Source: Minisyncoccota bacterium
GTDB taxonomy: Bacteria > Patescibacteriota > Minisyncoccia > Minisyncoccales > PEYH01
Assembly: GCA_028713795.1 (NCBI GenBank)
Contig: JAQTNP010000021.1
Location: 1 to 12,963, forward strand
Direction: 5' to 3'
DNA length: 12,963 bases
Shown in pieces: positions 1-7,522 of this stretch. Positions within the stretch are counted from its first letter, which is position 1. Every line of letters starts with the position of its first letter. The notes beneath the pieces were generated by a model, which saw only the letters and a program-made list of their open reading frames with translations, had not been told where the DNA came from and searched no databases. The position numbers were made by a program, and so were the translations under genes.

Positions 1-1
1 A

Positions 2-673
2 TATGTTTCTATGCTTGATTTTACAACTAGAAGATCCTGCAAGGATTTGAATAAAAAATCAATGGAAGCATTGATAAAAACAGGAGCATTTGATAGTTTA
101 GAAGAAAGGAGTAAATTATTAAATAATCTTGAGCAATTGCTTGTTTGCGCAAGAGAGAACAAAAAAAATAAAGCAAATGGCCAGACAGATTTGTTTGGAG
201 GAATGAAAGCAGCTCCTTCTGTATATATGAAGCCCACTGAATGCGCCAAAGAAAAAGAAAAGCTTTTATGGGAAAAAGAACTATTAGGAGTATATGTTTC
301 CGGCCATCCTTTAAAAGATTACGAAAAGATCTTTTCTAAAAAAGCTGTTCCCATCTTTAAAATATATCAGCAATCAAATGGCGCTGCCGATCCGCATCAA
401 AGAAGAATTGCTCCAGGAGCAAAATTGACTATTGGAGGAATGATAAACAAGATTAAAAGAGTTATTACAAAGAATGGAAAACCAATGCTTTTTGTAGAAG
501 TTGAAGATTTAACAGAAAAAATAGAAGCAATAGTATTTCCTTCTACGATAGATAAAAATCCTGCAGCATTCCAAGAGAATAAAATTGTCTTTATGGCAGG
601 AAGAGTAGATTTTAAAGATGGTTCCCCTAAATTTATCACTGAAGAAATACAAGAATTAATAGAAAGCCAATAA
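2..673 (+). CDS. dnaE: DNA polymerase III alpha subunit, C-terminal fragment
   Basis: This is the last ~223 codons of the replicative polymerase subunit; the frame is open back to base 2, so the gene begins upstream of the window. The ATG at 11 is internal. What is visible: the end of the helix-hairpin-helix part (LNKKSMEALIKTGAFDSL), a linker carrying QTDLF at bases 182-196, then WEKELLGVYVSGHPL, typical of DnaE, and a C-terminal OB-fold (TIGGMINKIKRVITKNGKPM through FMAGRVDFKDGSPKFI). QTDLF fits the internal beta-clamp-binding motif (QADMF in E. coli alpha), so this polymerase should dock on the sliding clamp. It ends 2 bases before the next ATG, suggesting co-transcription with the lipid genes downstream although the functions are unrelated. 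No polymerase active-site residues are within view. The family call is firm; DnaE versus the DnaE2 paralogue is not decided by this part alone. Confidence 0.93.
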   Translation, partial: YVSMLDFTTRRSCKDLNKKSMEALIKTGAFDSLEERSKLLNNLEQLLVCARENKKNKANGQTDLFGGMKAAPSVYMKPTECAKEKEKLLWEKELLGVYVSGHPLKDYEKIFSKKAVPIFKIYQQSNGAADPHQRRIAPGAKLTIGGMINKIKRVITKNGKPMLFVEVEDLTEKIEAIVFPSTIDKNPAAFQENKIVFMAGRVDFKDGSPKFITEEIQELIESQ

Positions 674-675
674 AT

Positions 676-2325
676 ATGCAAGATTATCCTTGGTTAAAAC
701 ATTATCCTGAGGGCTTGAAATATATTTCCGGAGATTATCCAGAATCTTCTTTGTATTCTTTTTTTGAGAATACATTAAAAAAATATCCAAAAAATATAGG
801 ATTGATATTTTTCAATAGAAAAACAGATTATTCAACCTTGGAAAAGAAAGTTAATTCTTTTGCCGCTTCTTTAAAAAAACTAGGATTAGAAAAAAATGAC
901 AGAATTGCATTAATTCTTCCAAATTGCCCCCAGTTTGTCATTGCCTACTTTGCAGCATTAAAATTAGGGGCTGCAATTATACCTCTCAATCCCCTATTCT
1001 CTGCAAAGGAAATTCATTATTGTTTAAATGACAGCCGGGCAAAAATACTTTTTACATTAGATGCTTTTTCTAAGAAAGTTTTGGAAGCAAAAGAAAATAC
1101 AAAGATAGAAAAAGCAATCTTTACAAACATATCTGATGAATTTCCCTTATTATTGAAATTAGTTTATCGGATAAAAACGACAAAAGAATATTTTGAGAAT
1201 AATGCCGTAAAGAATCATTATTCTTTTAAATCATTATTAAAGAATAATGATAATGTAGAAACAGCATTGATTAATCCAAAAACGGATTGTGCTTGTTTAA
1301 TGTATACAAGCGGAACAACAGGAGAGCCAAAAGGAGTTCCATTGACTCATTACAATCTTACATCCAATGTTTTTCAGATCTCTGACTATATTACTGATTG
1401 CCTAACTGAAGCAAAAGATAGCCAGATAGGAGTACTCCCCTTCTTTCATATATATGGTTTAACATTTGTATTAAATCTTTCTGTCTACAAAGCATTTCCT
1501 TTAACGCTAATGCCTAAATTTAATACAAAACCGTTGTTGAAAGCGATTGAGAAAGATAAGATAAATGTAGTTGCGGGCATACCTGCAATATATGCAGCAT
1601 TGTTTAAAAAAGATCTTAGTAAATATAATCTATCCTCTGTAAGATTTTGGGGCAGCGGTGCCGCATCATGCCCTGCCAGCACAATAGAACAAATGAAAAA
1701 GATTTCAAAAGGAATCTTTATAGAGGCCTATGGACTAACAGAAACTTCCCCCATTGTTATTATGAATCCGCCAAAAGGAATACAAAAGGTAGAAAGTATA
1801 GGAATTCCTATACCGAATACTTTTTGCAAGATTGTTGATCTACAAACAAATCAAGAAGTTGGCCCAAATCAAATTGGAGAATTAATAGTAAAAGGACCAC
1901 AGGTATTTAATGGATATTGGGAAAAACCGGAAGCGACTAAATCAGTAATAGATGAGAATAGATGGTTTCATACTAAAGATATTGTATCTATGGATGAAGA
2001 TGGGTTTTTCTATATAGAAGGAAGATTAGATGATATGATTAATGTTAGAGGTGAAAAAGCGTGGCCACAAGACATAGAAGAAGTTTTAAGAGAACACCCT
2101 GCAATAAAAGATGCTGCCGTGATAGGAATTCCCGATGATTATTATGGCCAGATACCAAAAGCATTTATAGTAGCAAATGGGAATATTAGTAAAGAGGAAA
2201 TAATTAATTTCTGCAAGAATAATATGGCAGATTATCAAATACCAAGAAAGATTGAATTTATAGAAGAAATACCCAAATCACCGCTAGGAAAGATATTACA
2301 TTATTTGCTAAGAAATTCTAATTAA
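676..2325 (+). CDS. Long-chain acyl-CoA/ACP synthetase (AMP-binding ligase)
   Basis: ANL-superfamily adenylating enzyme that activates a carboxylic acid, most likely a long-chain fatty acid, with ATP and transfers it to CoA or acyl carrier protein. All core motifs are present in 549 residues: P-loop YTSGTTGEPKG at 210-220, the aromatic/adenine motif YGLTE at 352-356, the ribose-binding Asp in TKD at 435, the hinge Arg in EGR at 450, and the C-terminal catalytic Lys in SPLGKIL at 539. The length is normal for FadD-type ligases. It starts 2 bases after dnaE and stops 5 bases before plsC. There is no clear Shine-Dalgarno sequence, so translation probably relies on coupling or an A/U-rich leader. 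The plsC neighbour suggests that the acyl product goes to phospholipid rather than to beta-oxidation, for which no gene is seen here. Chain length and CoA versus ACP cannot be read from the sequence. Confidence 0.9.
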   Translation: MQDYPWLKHYPEGLKYISGDYPESSLYSFFENTLKKYPKNIGLIFFNRKTDYSTLEKKVNSFAASLKKLGLEKNDRIALILPNCPQFVIAYFAALKLGAAIIPLNPLFSAKEIHYCLNDSRAKILFTLDAFSKKVLEAKENTKIEKAIFTNISDEFPLLLKLVYRIKTTKEYFENNAVKNHYSFKSLLKNNDNVETALINPKTDCACLMYTSGTTGEPKGVPLTHYNLTSNVFQISDYITDCLTEAKDSQIGVLPFFHIYGLTFVLNLSVYKAFPLTLMPKFNTKPLLKAIEKDKINVVAGIPAIYAALFKKDLSKYNLSSVRFWGSGAASCPASTIEQMKKISKGIFIEAYGLTETSPIVIMNPPKGIQKVESIGIPIPNTFCKIVDLQTNQEVGPNQIGELIVKGPQVFNGYWEKPEATKSVIDENRWFHTKDIVSMDEDGFFYIEGRLDDMINVRGEKAWPQDIEEVLREHPAIKDAAVIGIPDDYYGQIPKAFIVANGNISKEEIINFCKNNMADYQIPRKIEFIEEIPKSPLGKILHYLLRNSN

Positions 2326-2330
2326 TTATT

Positions 2331-2969
2331 ATGTTTAAGAAAATAATATTTTGGCTTATAAGAATTCTCTTGAAAATAATTATTTTCCCAATAGTAAGGT
2401 TAATTTGGATAAAACAAGTCAACGGATTAGAGAATATCCCCAAAAATAGTGCTGCTATTTTAGCTTCAAACCATAGTAGTTATTTTGATTTTATCTGCCT
2501 AAGCGCAATCTCACATAGACCTATTTATTTTTTAACCGCTGAAGTTTTTTTTAAAAAGAAATTTTGGAAACCTATAATGCTTGCCACAGAACAGATAAAA
2601 ATTGACCGATATGGCGAAGATAAAAAAGAATCGGCGCATATTGCTATTGATGTGGCTTTACGAAAATTGAGGCTTGGTAATTTGATAGGTATTTATCCAG
2701 AGGGGACAAGATCTCAGGATGGAAAAATCCATAAAGCATTTAATGGTGTTTCCAAGATCGCGCTAGCATCAAAAGTTCCAGTGATACCAATAGGAATGGT
2801 TGGAACATTCGAAATCATGTCTAGAAAGGAAAAGTTCCCACATTTTAATAAATGCACAATTAATATCGGTTCACCAATCACATATTCTGAATATGCATTG
2901 GGAGACAATCTAGACAATATTACCGCTTTTATAATGTCTAAAATATCAAGACTAGTAGAGAAAACTTAA
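2331..2969 (+). CDS. plsC: PlsC-type lysophospholipid / 1-acylglycerol-3-phosphate acyltransferase
   Basis: Membrane-associated acyltransferase that moves an acyl group onto a lysophospholipid, classically lysophosphatidate to phosphatidate. In 212 residues it shows the HX4D catalytic motif in NHSSYFD (His48, Asp53), the glycerol-phosphate-binding motif YPEGTRS at 122-128, and VPVIPIG at 149-155. A hydrophobic, basic N-terminal helix at about residues 5-25 should anchor it to the inner face of the membrane. It follows the acyl-CoA synthetase by 5 bases, so both proteins are likely made together. The pair resembles the two halves of E. coli Aas (acyltransferase plus acyl-ACP synthetase), which re-acylates lysophospholipid with scavenged fatty acid. 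The acceptor, lysophosphatidate or another lysolipid, cannot be told from sequence. No Shine-Dalgarno sequence is visible before ATG 2331. Confidence 0.9.
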   Translation: MFKKIIFWLIRILLKIIIFPIVRLIWIKQVNGLENIPKNSAAILASNHSSYFDFICLSAISHRPIYFLTAEVFFKKKFWKPIMLATEQIKIDRYGEDKKESAHIAIDVALRKLRLGNLIGIYPEGTRSQDGKIHKAFNGVSKIALASKVPVIPIGMVGTFEIMSRKEKFPHFNKCTINIGSPITYSEYALGDNLDNITAFIMSKISRLVEKT

Positions 2970-2989
2970 TTTTTAGGATAAAATAAGAT

Positions 2990-4576
2990 ATGACTCCATT
3001 TGAATTTTCTTGCTTATCAACTTCTATACTAAGTCTGCTGCTTGGCTTTTTTGTATATTTAAAAAACAAAAAAATTGCATTGAATAAAGCTTGGGCCTTG
3101 GTAGCTTTAACTATTTCTTTGTGGAGCTTATCTTTATTTGGAGTAATTGCTTCGGAGAATCAATCGCTAGCAATGATTTGGCAATATGCCCTAGATGTTT
3201 CTGCTATTTTTATTCCAATATCTTTCTTAAACTTTGTATTAATATTTACCGAGGTAAATAAAATTAGTAAAAGGAATTACTTAATACAATTTTTCTGTTC
3301 ATTTTTAATCGGTTGCGGATTAGCTATATTTAGTTTTTCCTCTTATTTTAAAATTGGTGTATTTCCTTTCTCAGAATTTAATTTTTGGATAAATCCTGGT
3401 AAATTTTATTTTCTATTCCCAATTACTTTCTTTGTTATAATCACCCATGCAACCCATCTATTAATACGTCATTTAATTAGATCTACGGGAATAAAGAAAG
3501 CCCAAACACAATATATTTTAATAGCGGCAGTACTAGGATTTGCCGGTGGATTAACTAATTTTTTCCCACAACTTATAAAAAGCTATCCCATAGGCAATTA
3601 TTTTGTCGTCTTATATATATTTTTTATAGGATACACGATAACTCGTTATAGATTTCTTAATTTAAGAATCATAGCTACAGAGGTACTAGTTGGCGCCACT
3701 CTTATAGCATTATTCGTAGATGCTATCCTTGCTAAAACACTCTCAACTATTATTTTAAAAATATGCATATTAATTATTTTTGCCTATTTAGGTTGGTCTC
3801 TCATCAAAAGTGTTCTTAAGGAAATAAAGCGCAGGGAACAGCTTGAAAAACTTACCAAACAGCTCGAAGAAGCGAATATAAGTCTCAAGAAATTGGATAA
3901 AGCAAAATCAGAATTCGTTTCTATCGCTTCCCATCAATTGCGCACTCCCCTAACTGCAATAAAAGGATATATGTCTATGGCTCTTGAAGGAGTATATGGA
4001 AAATTTGATGACAGATTTACCAATATTTTAAAAAATGTCTACGGAAGCAATGAAGAATTAATTAATCTTGTTAATGATCTTTTAAACCTTTCAAGAATTG
4101 AGGCTGGAAAGATAAAGTTAGAGTTGGAAAAAGTAGATCTTCAAGAATTAATCGGCCAAATGATAAACAAGCTTAAGATCAGCGCAGATCAGAAAGGACT
4201 AACAGTAATCCAGGAACCGATGAAATTACCATTAATTACAATGGATAGGGATAAGATGAGGCAAGTATTGTTAAACCTAATAGATAATGCCATCAAATAT
4301 ACTCAACAAGGTAAAATTACTATAAGCGCTAAAAAGAAAAATAAGGAAGTAATAATAGAGATAAAAGATACCGGAATGGGCCTTAGCCAAGAAGAAATGG
4401 GTAGTCTTTTTACAAGCTTCAGACGAGGAGAAAACGGACCTAAGTTCCACACAGAGGGTTCTGGATTAGGGCTCTATATCGCCAAAAAATTCATTGACAT
4501 GCATAAAGGAAGAATCTGGGCAGAATCAGAAGGCAAAGAGAAAGGCTCATCTTTCTTTATCAGTCTTCCCTGCTAA
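2990..4576 (+). CDS. Membrane sensor histidine kinase with 7TM-like N-terminal region
   Basis: Two-component sensor kinase of 528 residues. The N-terminal half is strongly hydrophobic, with about eight or nine candidate membrane segments between residues 8 and 270, resembling the multi-pass HisK N-terminal (7TM) sensor region; no periplasmic PAS or Cache domain stands out. A coiled-coil-like basic linker (about 277-305) leads to the HisKA dimerisation domain with phospho-acceptor His315 in SHQLRTP. The HATPase domain follows: N box with Asn429 and Asn433 (NLIDNAIKYT), G1 DTGMG at 460-464, and G2 GSGLGL at 490-495. All catalytic elements are intact, so it should autophosphorylate. No response regulator is encoded in the window; the next gene, 3 bases away, is a phosphatase. 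An AGGA about 13 bases upstream of the ATG is a poor ribosome site. The signal is unknown; membrane or lipid state is a guess from the plsC neighbourhood. Confidence 0.92.
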   Translation: MTPFEFSCLSTSILSLLLGFFVYLKNKKIALNKAWALVALTISLWSLSLFGVIASENQSLAMIWQYALDVSAIFIPISFLNFVLIFTEVNKISKRNYLIQFFCSFLIGCGLAIFSFSSYFKIGVFPFSEFNFWINPGKFYFLFPITFFVIITHATHLLIRHLIRSTGIKKAQTQYILIAAVLGFAGGLTNFFPQLIKSYPIGNYFVVLYIFFIGYTITRYRFLNLRIIATEVLVGATLIALFVDAILAKTLSTIILKICILIIFAYLGWSLIKSVLKEIKRREQLEKLTKQLEEANISLKKLDKAKSEFVSIASHQLRTPLTAIKGYMSMALEGVYGKFDDRFTNILKNVYGSNEELINLVNDLLNLSRIEAGKIKLELEKVDLQELIGQMINKLKISADQKGLTVIQEPMKLPLITMDRDKMRQVLLNLIDNAIKYTQQGKITISAKKKNKEVIIEIKDTGMGLSQEEMGSLFTSFRRGENGPKFHTEGSGLGLYIAKKFIDMHKGRIWAESEGKEKGSSFFISLPC

Positions 4577-4579
4577 TAT

Positions 4580-5254
4580 ATGAAACCTGTTGTATTTTTT
4601 GACATAGACAATACTTTAGTAAAAGGAAATACTCAAAGAATAATGATTTTTAATCTTTTCAAAAGAAAAAAGGTTTCTTTTTGGTTTCTATTCTCTAATG
4701 CCCTTTGGCTTATTGGTTACAAATTGGGATTTAACAACAAAATTGAAGATGTTGCCAAGCAAACAAGAAAAGCATATCAGATCATTAAGGGCTGGAAAGT
4801 AAATGATTTCGCAAATATATTGGATGAGATATTTCAATCAGACATTAAGCCGAGAATATTTAAAGAGGCATTACAAATAATAGAAAAACATAAGCAAGAG
4901 GGATATGAAATTGTTCTTGTCTCCGGAACCATAGATCCCCTGGCAGAGTCCATAGGCAAGGGACTAGGAATCAAAACCTGCTTGGCCAACCGCCTATACG
5001 AAGAAAATGGAATATATACAGGAGAAGTAGAAAACAGATTTGTATACGGCCAAGGCAAAGCAGATCTAATTACAAAAATTACTAGAGAATATGATTGGGA
5101 TTTAAATAATAGTTATGCATATACTGACCACTATACTGATTCCCCTCTTCTTTCTTTGGTTTCCAATCCTAGGGCGGTAAATCCAGATAAAAAACTGATT
5201 GCGGAAGCCAAGCTCAGACACTGGCCAATCCTCATCTGGAAAACAACAAAGTAA
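4580..5254 (+). CDS. HAD-superfamily subfamily IB (SerB-like) phosphatase
   Basis: Cytosolic Mg-dependent phosphohydrolase of 224 residues. Visible motifs: DXD nucleophile and acid/base in FFDIDNT (Asp8, Asp10), motif II Ser115 in LVSGTIDPL, a candidate motif III Lys160 in GQGKADLI, and acidic motif IV in YTDHYTDSPLL (Asp183, Asp187) followed by AVNPD. The cap inserted between motifs I and II (about residues 15-100) is alpha-helical and rich in aromatics, as in HAD-IB enzymes. Family members hydrolyse phosphoserine, lipid phosphates or other small phosphomonoesters; this sequence is too divergent to choose. HAD-IB phosphatases are sometimes neighbours of, or fused to, PlsC acyltransferases, and plsC is two genes upstream, so a phospholipid-linked substrate is a reasonable inference, not a demonstration. 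It lies 3 bases after the kinase gene and is the last gene before a new promoter. Confidence 0.82.
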   Translation: MKPVVFFDIDNTLVKGNTQRIMIFNLFKRKKVSFWFLFSNALWLIGYKLGFNNKIEDVAKQTRKAYQIIKGWKVNDFANILDEIFQSDIKPRIFKEALQIIEKHKQEGYEIVLVSGTIDPLAESIGKGLGIKTCLANRLYEENGIYTGEVENRFVYGQGKADLITKITREYDWDLNNSYAYTDHYTDSPLLSLVSNPRAVNPDKKLIAEAKLRHWPILIWKTTK

Positions 5255-5282
5255 TTGAAAACCTTTAAAAAATCAGTATAAT
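5255..5282 (+). promoter_or_regulatory. Sigma70-type promoter for thrS
   Basis: TTGAAA (5255-5260), a 16-base spacer and a perfect TATAAT (5277-5282) directly follow the stop codon of the HAD gene. Transcription would start near 5289, leaving a leader of only about 20 bases before the thrS ATG at 5309. That is too short for a T-box or an operator hairpin, so control by tRNA or by ThrRS autoregulation of the E. coli kind is unlikely here. Confidence 0.7.
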
Positions 5283-5308
5283 GAAAAAACTGACATTAAT
5301 TTAATATT

Positions 5309-7033
5309 ATGGAAATAGAAACTTTAAGACATTCAATTTCTCATGTTCTGGCAGCAGCTGTAAAGGAACTATATCCAACAGTCAAATTTGGAATTGGGCC
5401 AGCAATAGAGGATGGTTTCTACTACGATTTTCAATTCCTCTCCCCTATCTCAGATTCTGATTTACCAAAGATCCAGAAAAAGATGGTTGAAATTATAAAA
5501 AGAAATGATAAATTCATTCATGAAATAGTAACTAAAGAAAAGGCAAAGGCAATATTTAAAGACCAGAAATATAAATTAGAATTAATTTCTGATCTTGCAA
5601 AAGAAGACCAAAAGATAAGCATATATCATTTAGGGAATTTTACTGATTTATGCAAGGGACCCCATATTAAATCAGCTAGCGAAATCCCTAACGGATGTTT
5701 TCAGTTAATTAAGCTGGCAGGCGCCTATTGGAAAGGAAGCGAACAGAATGCAATGCTTACCAGAATATATGGCATAGCAATGGAAAGCAAAACCGCTTTG
5801 GACAAATATCAAAAACAGTTAGAAGAAGCAAAAAGAAGAGACCATAGAATCTTAGGAGAAAAATTAGAACTCTATTTAATCGATGATGAGGTTGGAGCAG
5901 GACTTCCAATCTGGATGCCCAAAGGAGAAGCATTAATCAAGGCCATAGAAAGATACCTATATGAGGAATTAAGGAAAGCAGGATATAAATGGCTTAAGTC
6001 CCCCCATATTGCCAATATCCAATTATGGAAAACTTCAGGCCATTGGGGCTTTTACAGGGAAAATATGTATTCTCCTATCCAAGTAGATGAAGAGCAATAC
6101 ATGATTAAGCCAATGAACTGCCCTTTCCATATTAAGGTTTACAATAAAAAAATAAGAAGCTATAAGGAGCTTCCAATAAAATACGCTGAATTGGGAACCG
6201 TATATAGATATGAAAAATCAGGAGTTTTGCATGGATTGAATAGAGTCAGGGGCTTTACCCAAGATGATGCCCATATCTATTGCACCCCAGAACAACTGGA
6301 AAAGGAGCTACTATCTACCTTAAAATTAGGGATTAAAATGCTAAAGGATTTTGGCTTTAAAAACTATGATATCTATTTATCAACCAAGCCAGAAGATAAA
6401 CATGTAGGAAGCGATGAAATATGGGTTAAGGCCACAAAGGCCCTGGAAAGCGCCTTAAAAGCCCTTAAATTGAAATATAGTGTAGATGTAGGAGGCGGAG
6501 CCTTCTATGGGCCAAAGATTGATATAAAAATCAAGGATAGCATAGGAAGGCCATGGCAATGCACTACTATTCAGGCCGATTTCAATCTTCCAGACAGATT
6601 CAAGATGGAATATATTGATAAAAACGGCCAGAGGCAAGAACCCATAATGATCCACAGGGCTCTGCTGGGTTCTATTGAAAGATTTGTAGGAGTTTTAATC
6701 GAACACTATGCCGGAGCTTTCCCATTATGGCTTGCTCCAGAACAAATGTGGGTATTGCCAATAAGCAAAGCTAATAATAAATATGCCAAGGAAGTATTTG
6801 AGGAATTAAATAATAATGGCTTCAGAGTAGAACTCAAGGATGAAGATGAAACTATCGGAAAAAAGATAAGAGAGGCAGAAATCCAAAAGATTCCATATAT
6901 GATTGTTTTGGGAGACAAAGAAACTAAGTCTAAAAAGATAAGCGCAAGGGATAGGAATACAAAAAAGACATCTACCCTGTCTTTAAAATCCTTTATCAAA
7001 AACTCTAAAGAGTTAATAGATAATAAGAAATGA
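5309..7033 (+). CDS. thrS: Threonine--tRNA ligase without TGS domain
   Basis: Class II synthetase charging tRNA-Thr with threonine, 574 residues compared with 642 in E. coli. It begins directly in the editing domain (LRHSISHVLA with His8/His12, and DLCKGPHI with Cys115/His119, matching the four editing residues of E. coli ThrRS), so the N-terminal TGS (N1) domain of about 60 residues is missing. An in-frame stop at 5297-5299 rules out a longer upstream start. The catalytic domain is complete: MPKGEALI motif 1 region near 203, motif 2 with YRYEKSG and RVRGFTQDDAHIY, motif 3 IHRALLGSIER. The zinc ligands are Cys271, His322 and His449. The anticodon-binding domain occupies about 475-574. Transcribed from its own promoter; it overlaps the next gene by 4 bases (ATGA), so the two are translationally coupled. 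The TGA stop at the normal C-terminus supports UGA as a real stop in this genome. Confidence 0.96.
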   Translation: MEIETLRHSISHVLAAAVKELYPTVKFGIGPAIEDGFYYDFQFLSPISDSDLPKIQKKMVEIIKRNDKFIHEIVTKEKAKAIFKDQKYKLELISDLAKEDQKISIYHLGNFTDLCKGPHIKSASEIPNGCFQLIKLAGAYWKGSEQNAMLTRIYGIAMESKTALDKYQKQLEEAKRRDHRILGEKLELYLIDDEVGAGLPIWMPKGEALIKAIERYLYEELRKAGYKWLKSPHIANIQLWKTSGHWGFYRENMYSPIQVDEEQYMIKPMNCPFHIKVYNKKIRSYKELPIKYAELGTVYRYEKSGVLHGLNRVRGFTQDDAHIYCTPEQLEKELLSTLKLGIKMLKDFGFKNYDIYLSTKPEDKHVGSDEIWVKATKALESALKALKLKYSVDVGGGAFYGPKIDIKIKDSIGRPWQCTTIQADFNLPDRFKMEYIDKNGQRQEPIMIHRALLGSIERFVGVLIEHYAGAFPLWLAPEQMWVLPISKANNKYAKEVFEELNNNGFRVELKDEDETIGKKIREAEIQKIPYMIVLGDKETKSKKISARDRNTKKTSTLSLKSFIKNSKELIDNKK

Positions 7034-7473
7034 AAACCTTTGCTTTTGAAATCTCTGTTAAGACCAGAGAGTATCTTGATATCCAAGACTTAACTGATCA
7101 AATTGCTCAGCAATCTTTAAATTCTAAGATTAAGGATGGATTAATAAATATCCAAACACTTCATACCACCACGGCAATCATCTTAAATGAAAATGAACCA
7201 TTATTGCTCCAAGATTTCAAAAACAATCTTGAAAGAACGGCTCCAAAAGATATTCAATACAAACACGATGACTTCTCCCAAAGGACAGTGAATATGTGCG
7301 ACGATGAATGCCAGAATGGGCATTCCCATTGCAAAGCCCTCCATTTGTCTTCCAATATCTGCATCAATCTAATTGATTCAAAGCTCCAGCTGGGAACCTG
7401 GCAGAGAATATTATTTATTGAATTAGACAGGCCAAGAACCAGAAAAATACAGATTCAAATTATTGGACAATAA
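7030..7473 (+). CDS. yjbQ: YjbQ / UPF0047 family protein
   Basis: Small, widely conserved single-domain protein of 147 residues. Recognised by HTTTAIILNENEPLLL (45-60), YKHDDF (77-82), the NGHSH motif (96-100) and LGTWQRI (121-127), in the order and spacing typical of the family. Its size is normal. Members form homotrimers, and some have been reported to have weak thiamin phosphate synthase activity; the true role is uncertain and no thiamin gene is nearby. The start codon overlaps the thrS stop (ATGA), so it is probably translated by ribosomes finishing thrS. This copy has several cysteines (90, 94, 101, 111) around the NGHSH motif; whether they bind metal is not known. The gene is followed within 25 bases by an intrinsic terminator, making it the last gene of the thrS unit. 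Confidence 0.9.
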   Translation: MKTFAFEISVKTREYLDIQDLTDQIAQQSLNSKIKDGLINIQTLHTTTAIILNENEPLLLQDFKNNLERTAPKDIQYKHDDFSQRTVNMCDDECQNGHSHCKALHLSSNICINLIDSKLQLGTWQRILFIELDRPRTRKIQIQIIGQ

Positions 7474-7495
7474 ATTAAAAGAAGATTAAATTAGA

Positions 7496-7520
7496 AAAAG
7501 AGCCCATCAGAGGCTCTTTT
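7496..7520 (+). terminator. Intrinsic terminator after yjbQ, overlapping miaB ribosome site
   Basis: Nine-base perfect stem AAAAGAGCC (7496-7504) / GGCTCTTTT (7512-7520) with loop CATCAGA. The A-run on the left and the T-run inside the right arm give the usual terminator shape. The miaB ATG is at 7523, so the right arm sits directly before it. The only SD-like string for miaB, AGAGG (7509-7513, 9 bases from the ATG), is in the loop and right arm. The hairpin may therefore both end the thrS-yjbQ transcript and limit miaB translation on any read-through transcript. Confidence 0.8.
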
Positions 7521-7522
7521 CT

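Noticed and set aside
5255..5308. T-box or threonine operator upstream of thrS
   Set aside because: The leader after the promoter is only about 20 bases, too short for specifier and antiterminator structures.
7025..7040. UGA recoded as glycine (genetic code 25)
   Set aside because: thrS ends with TGA at its expected C-terminus and yjbQ overlaps it in the ATGA arrangement, so UGA acts as stop.
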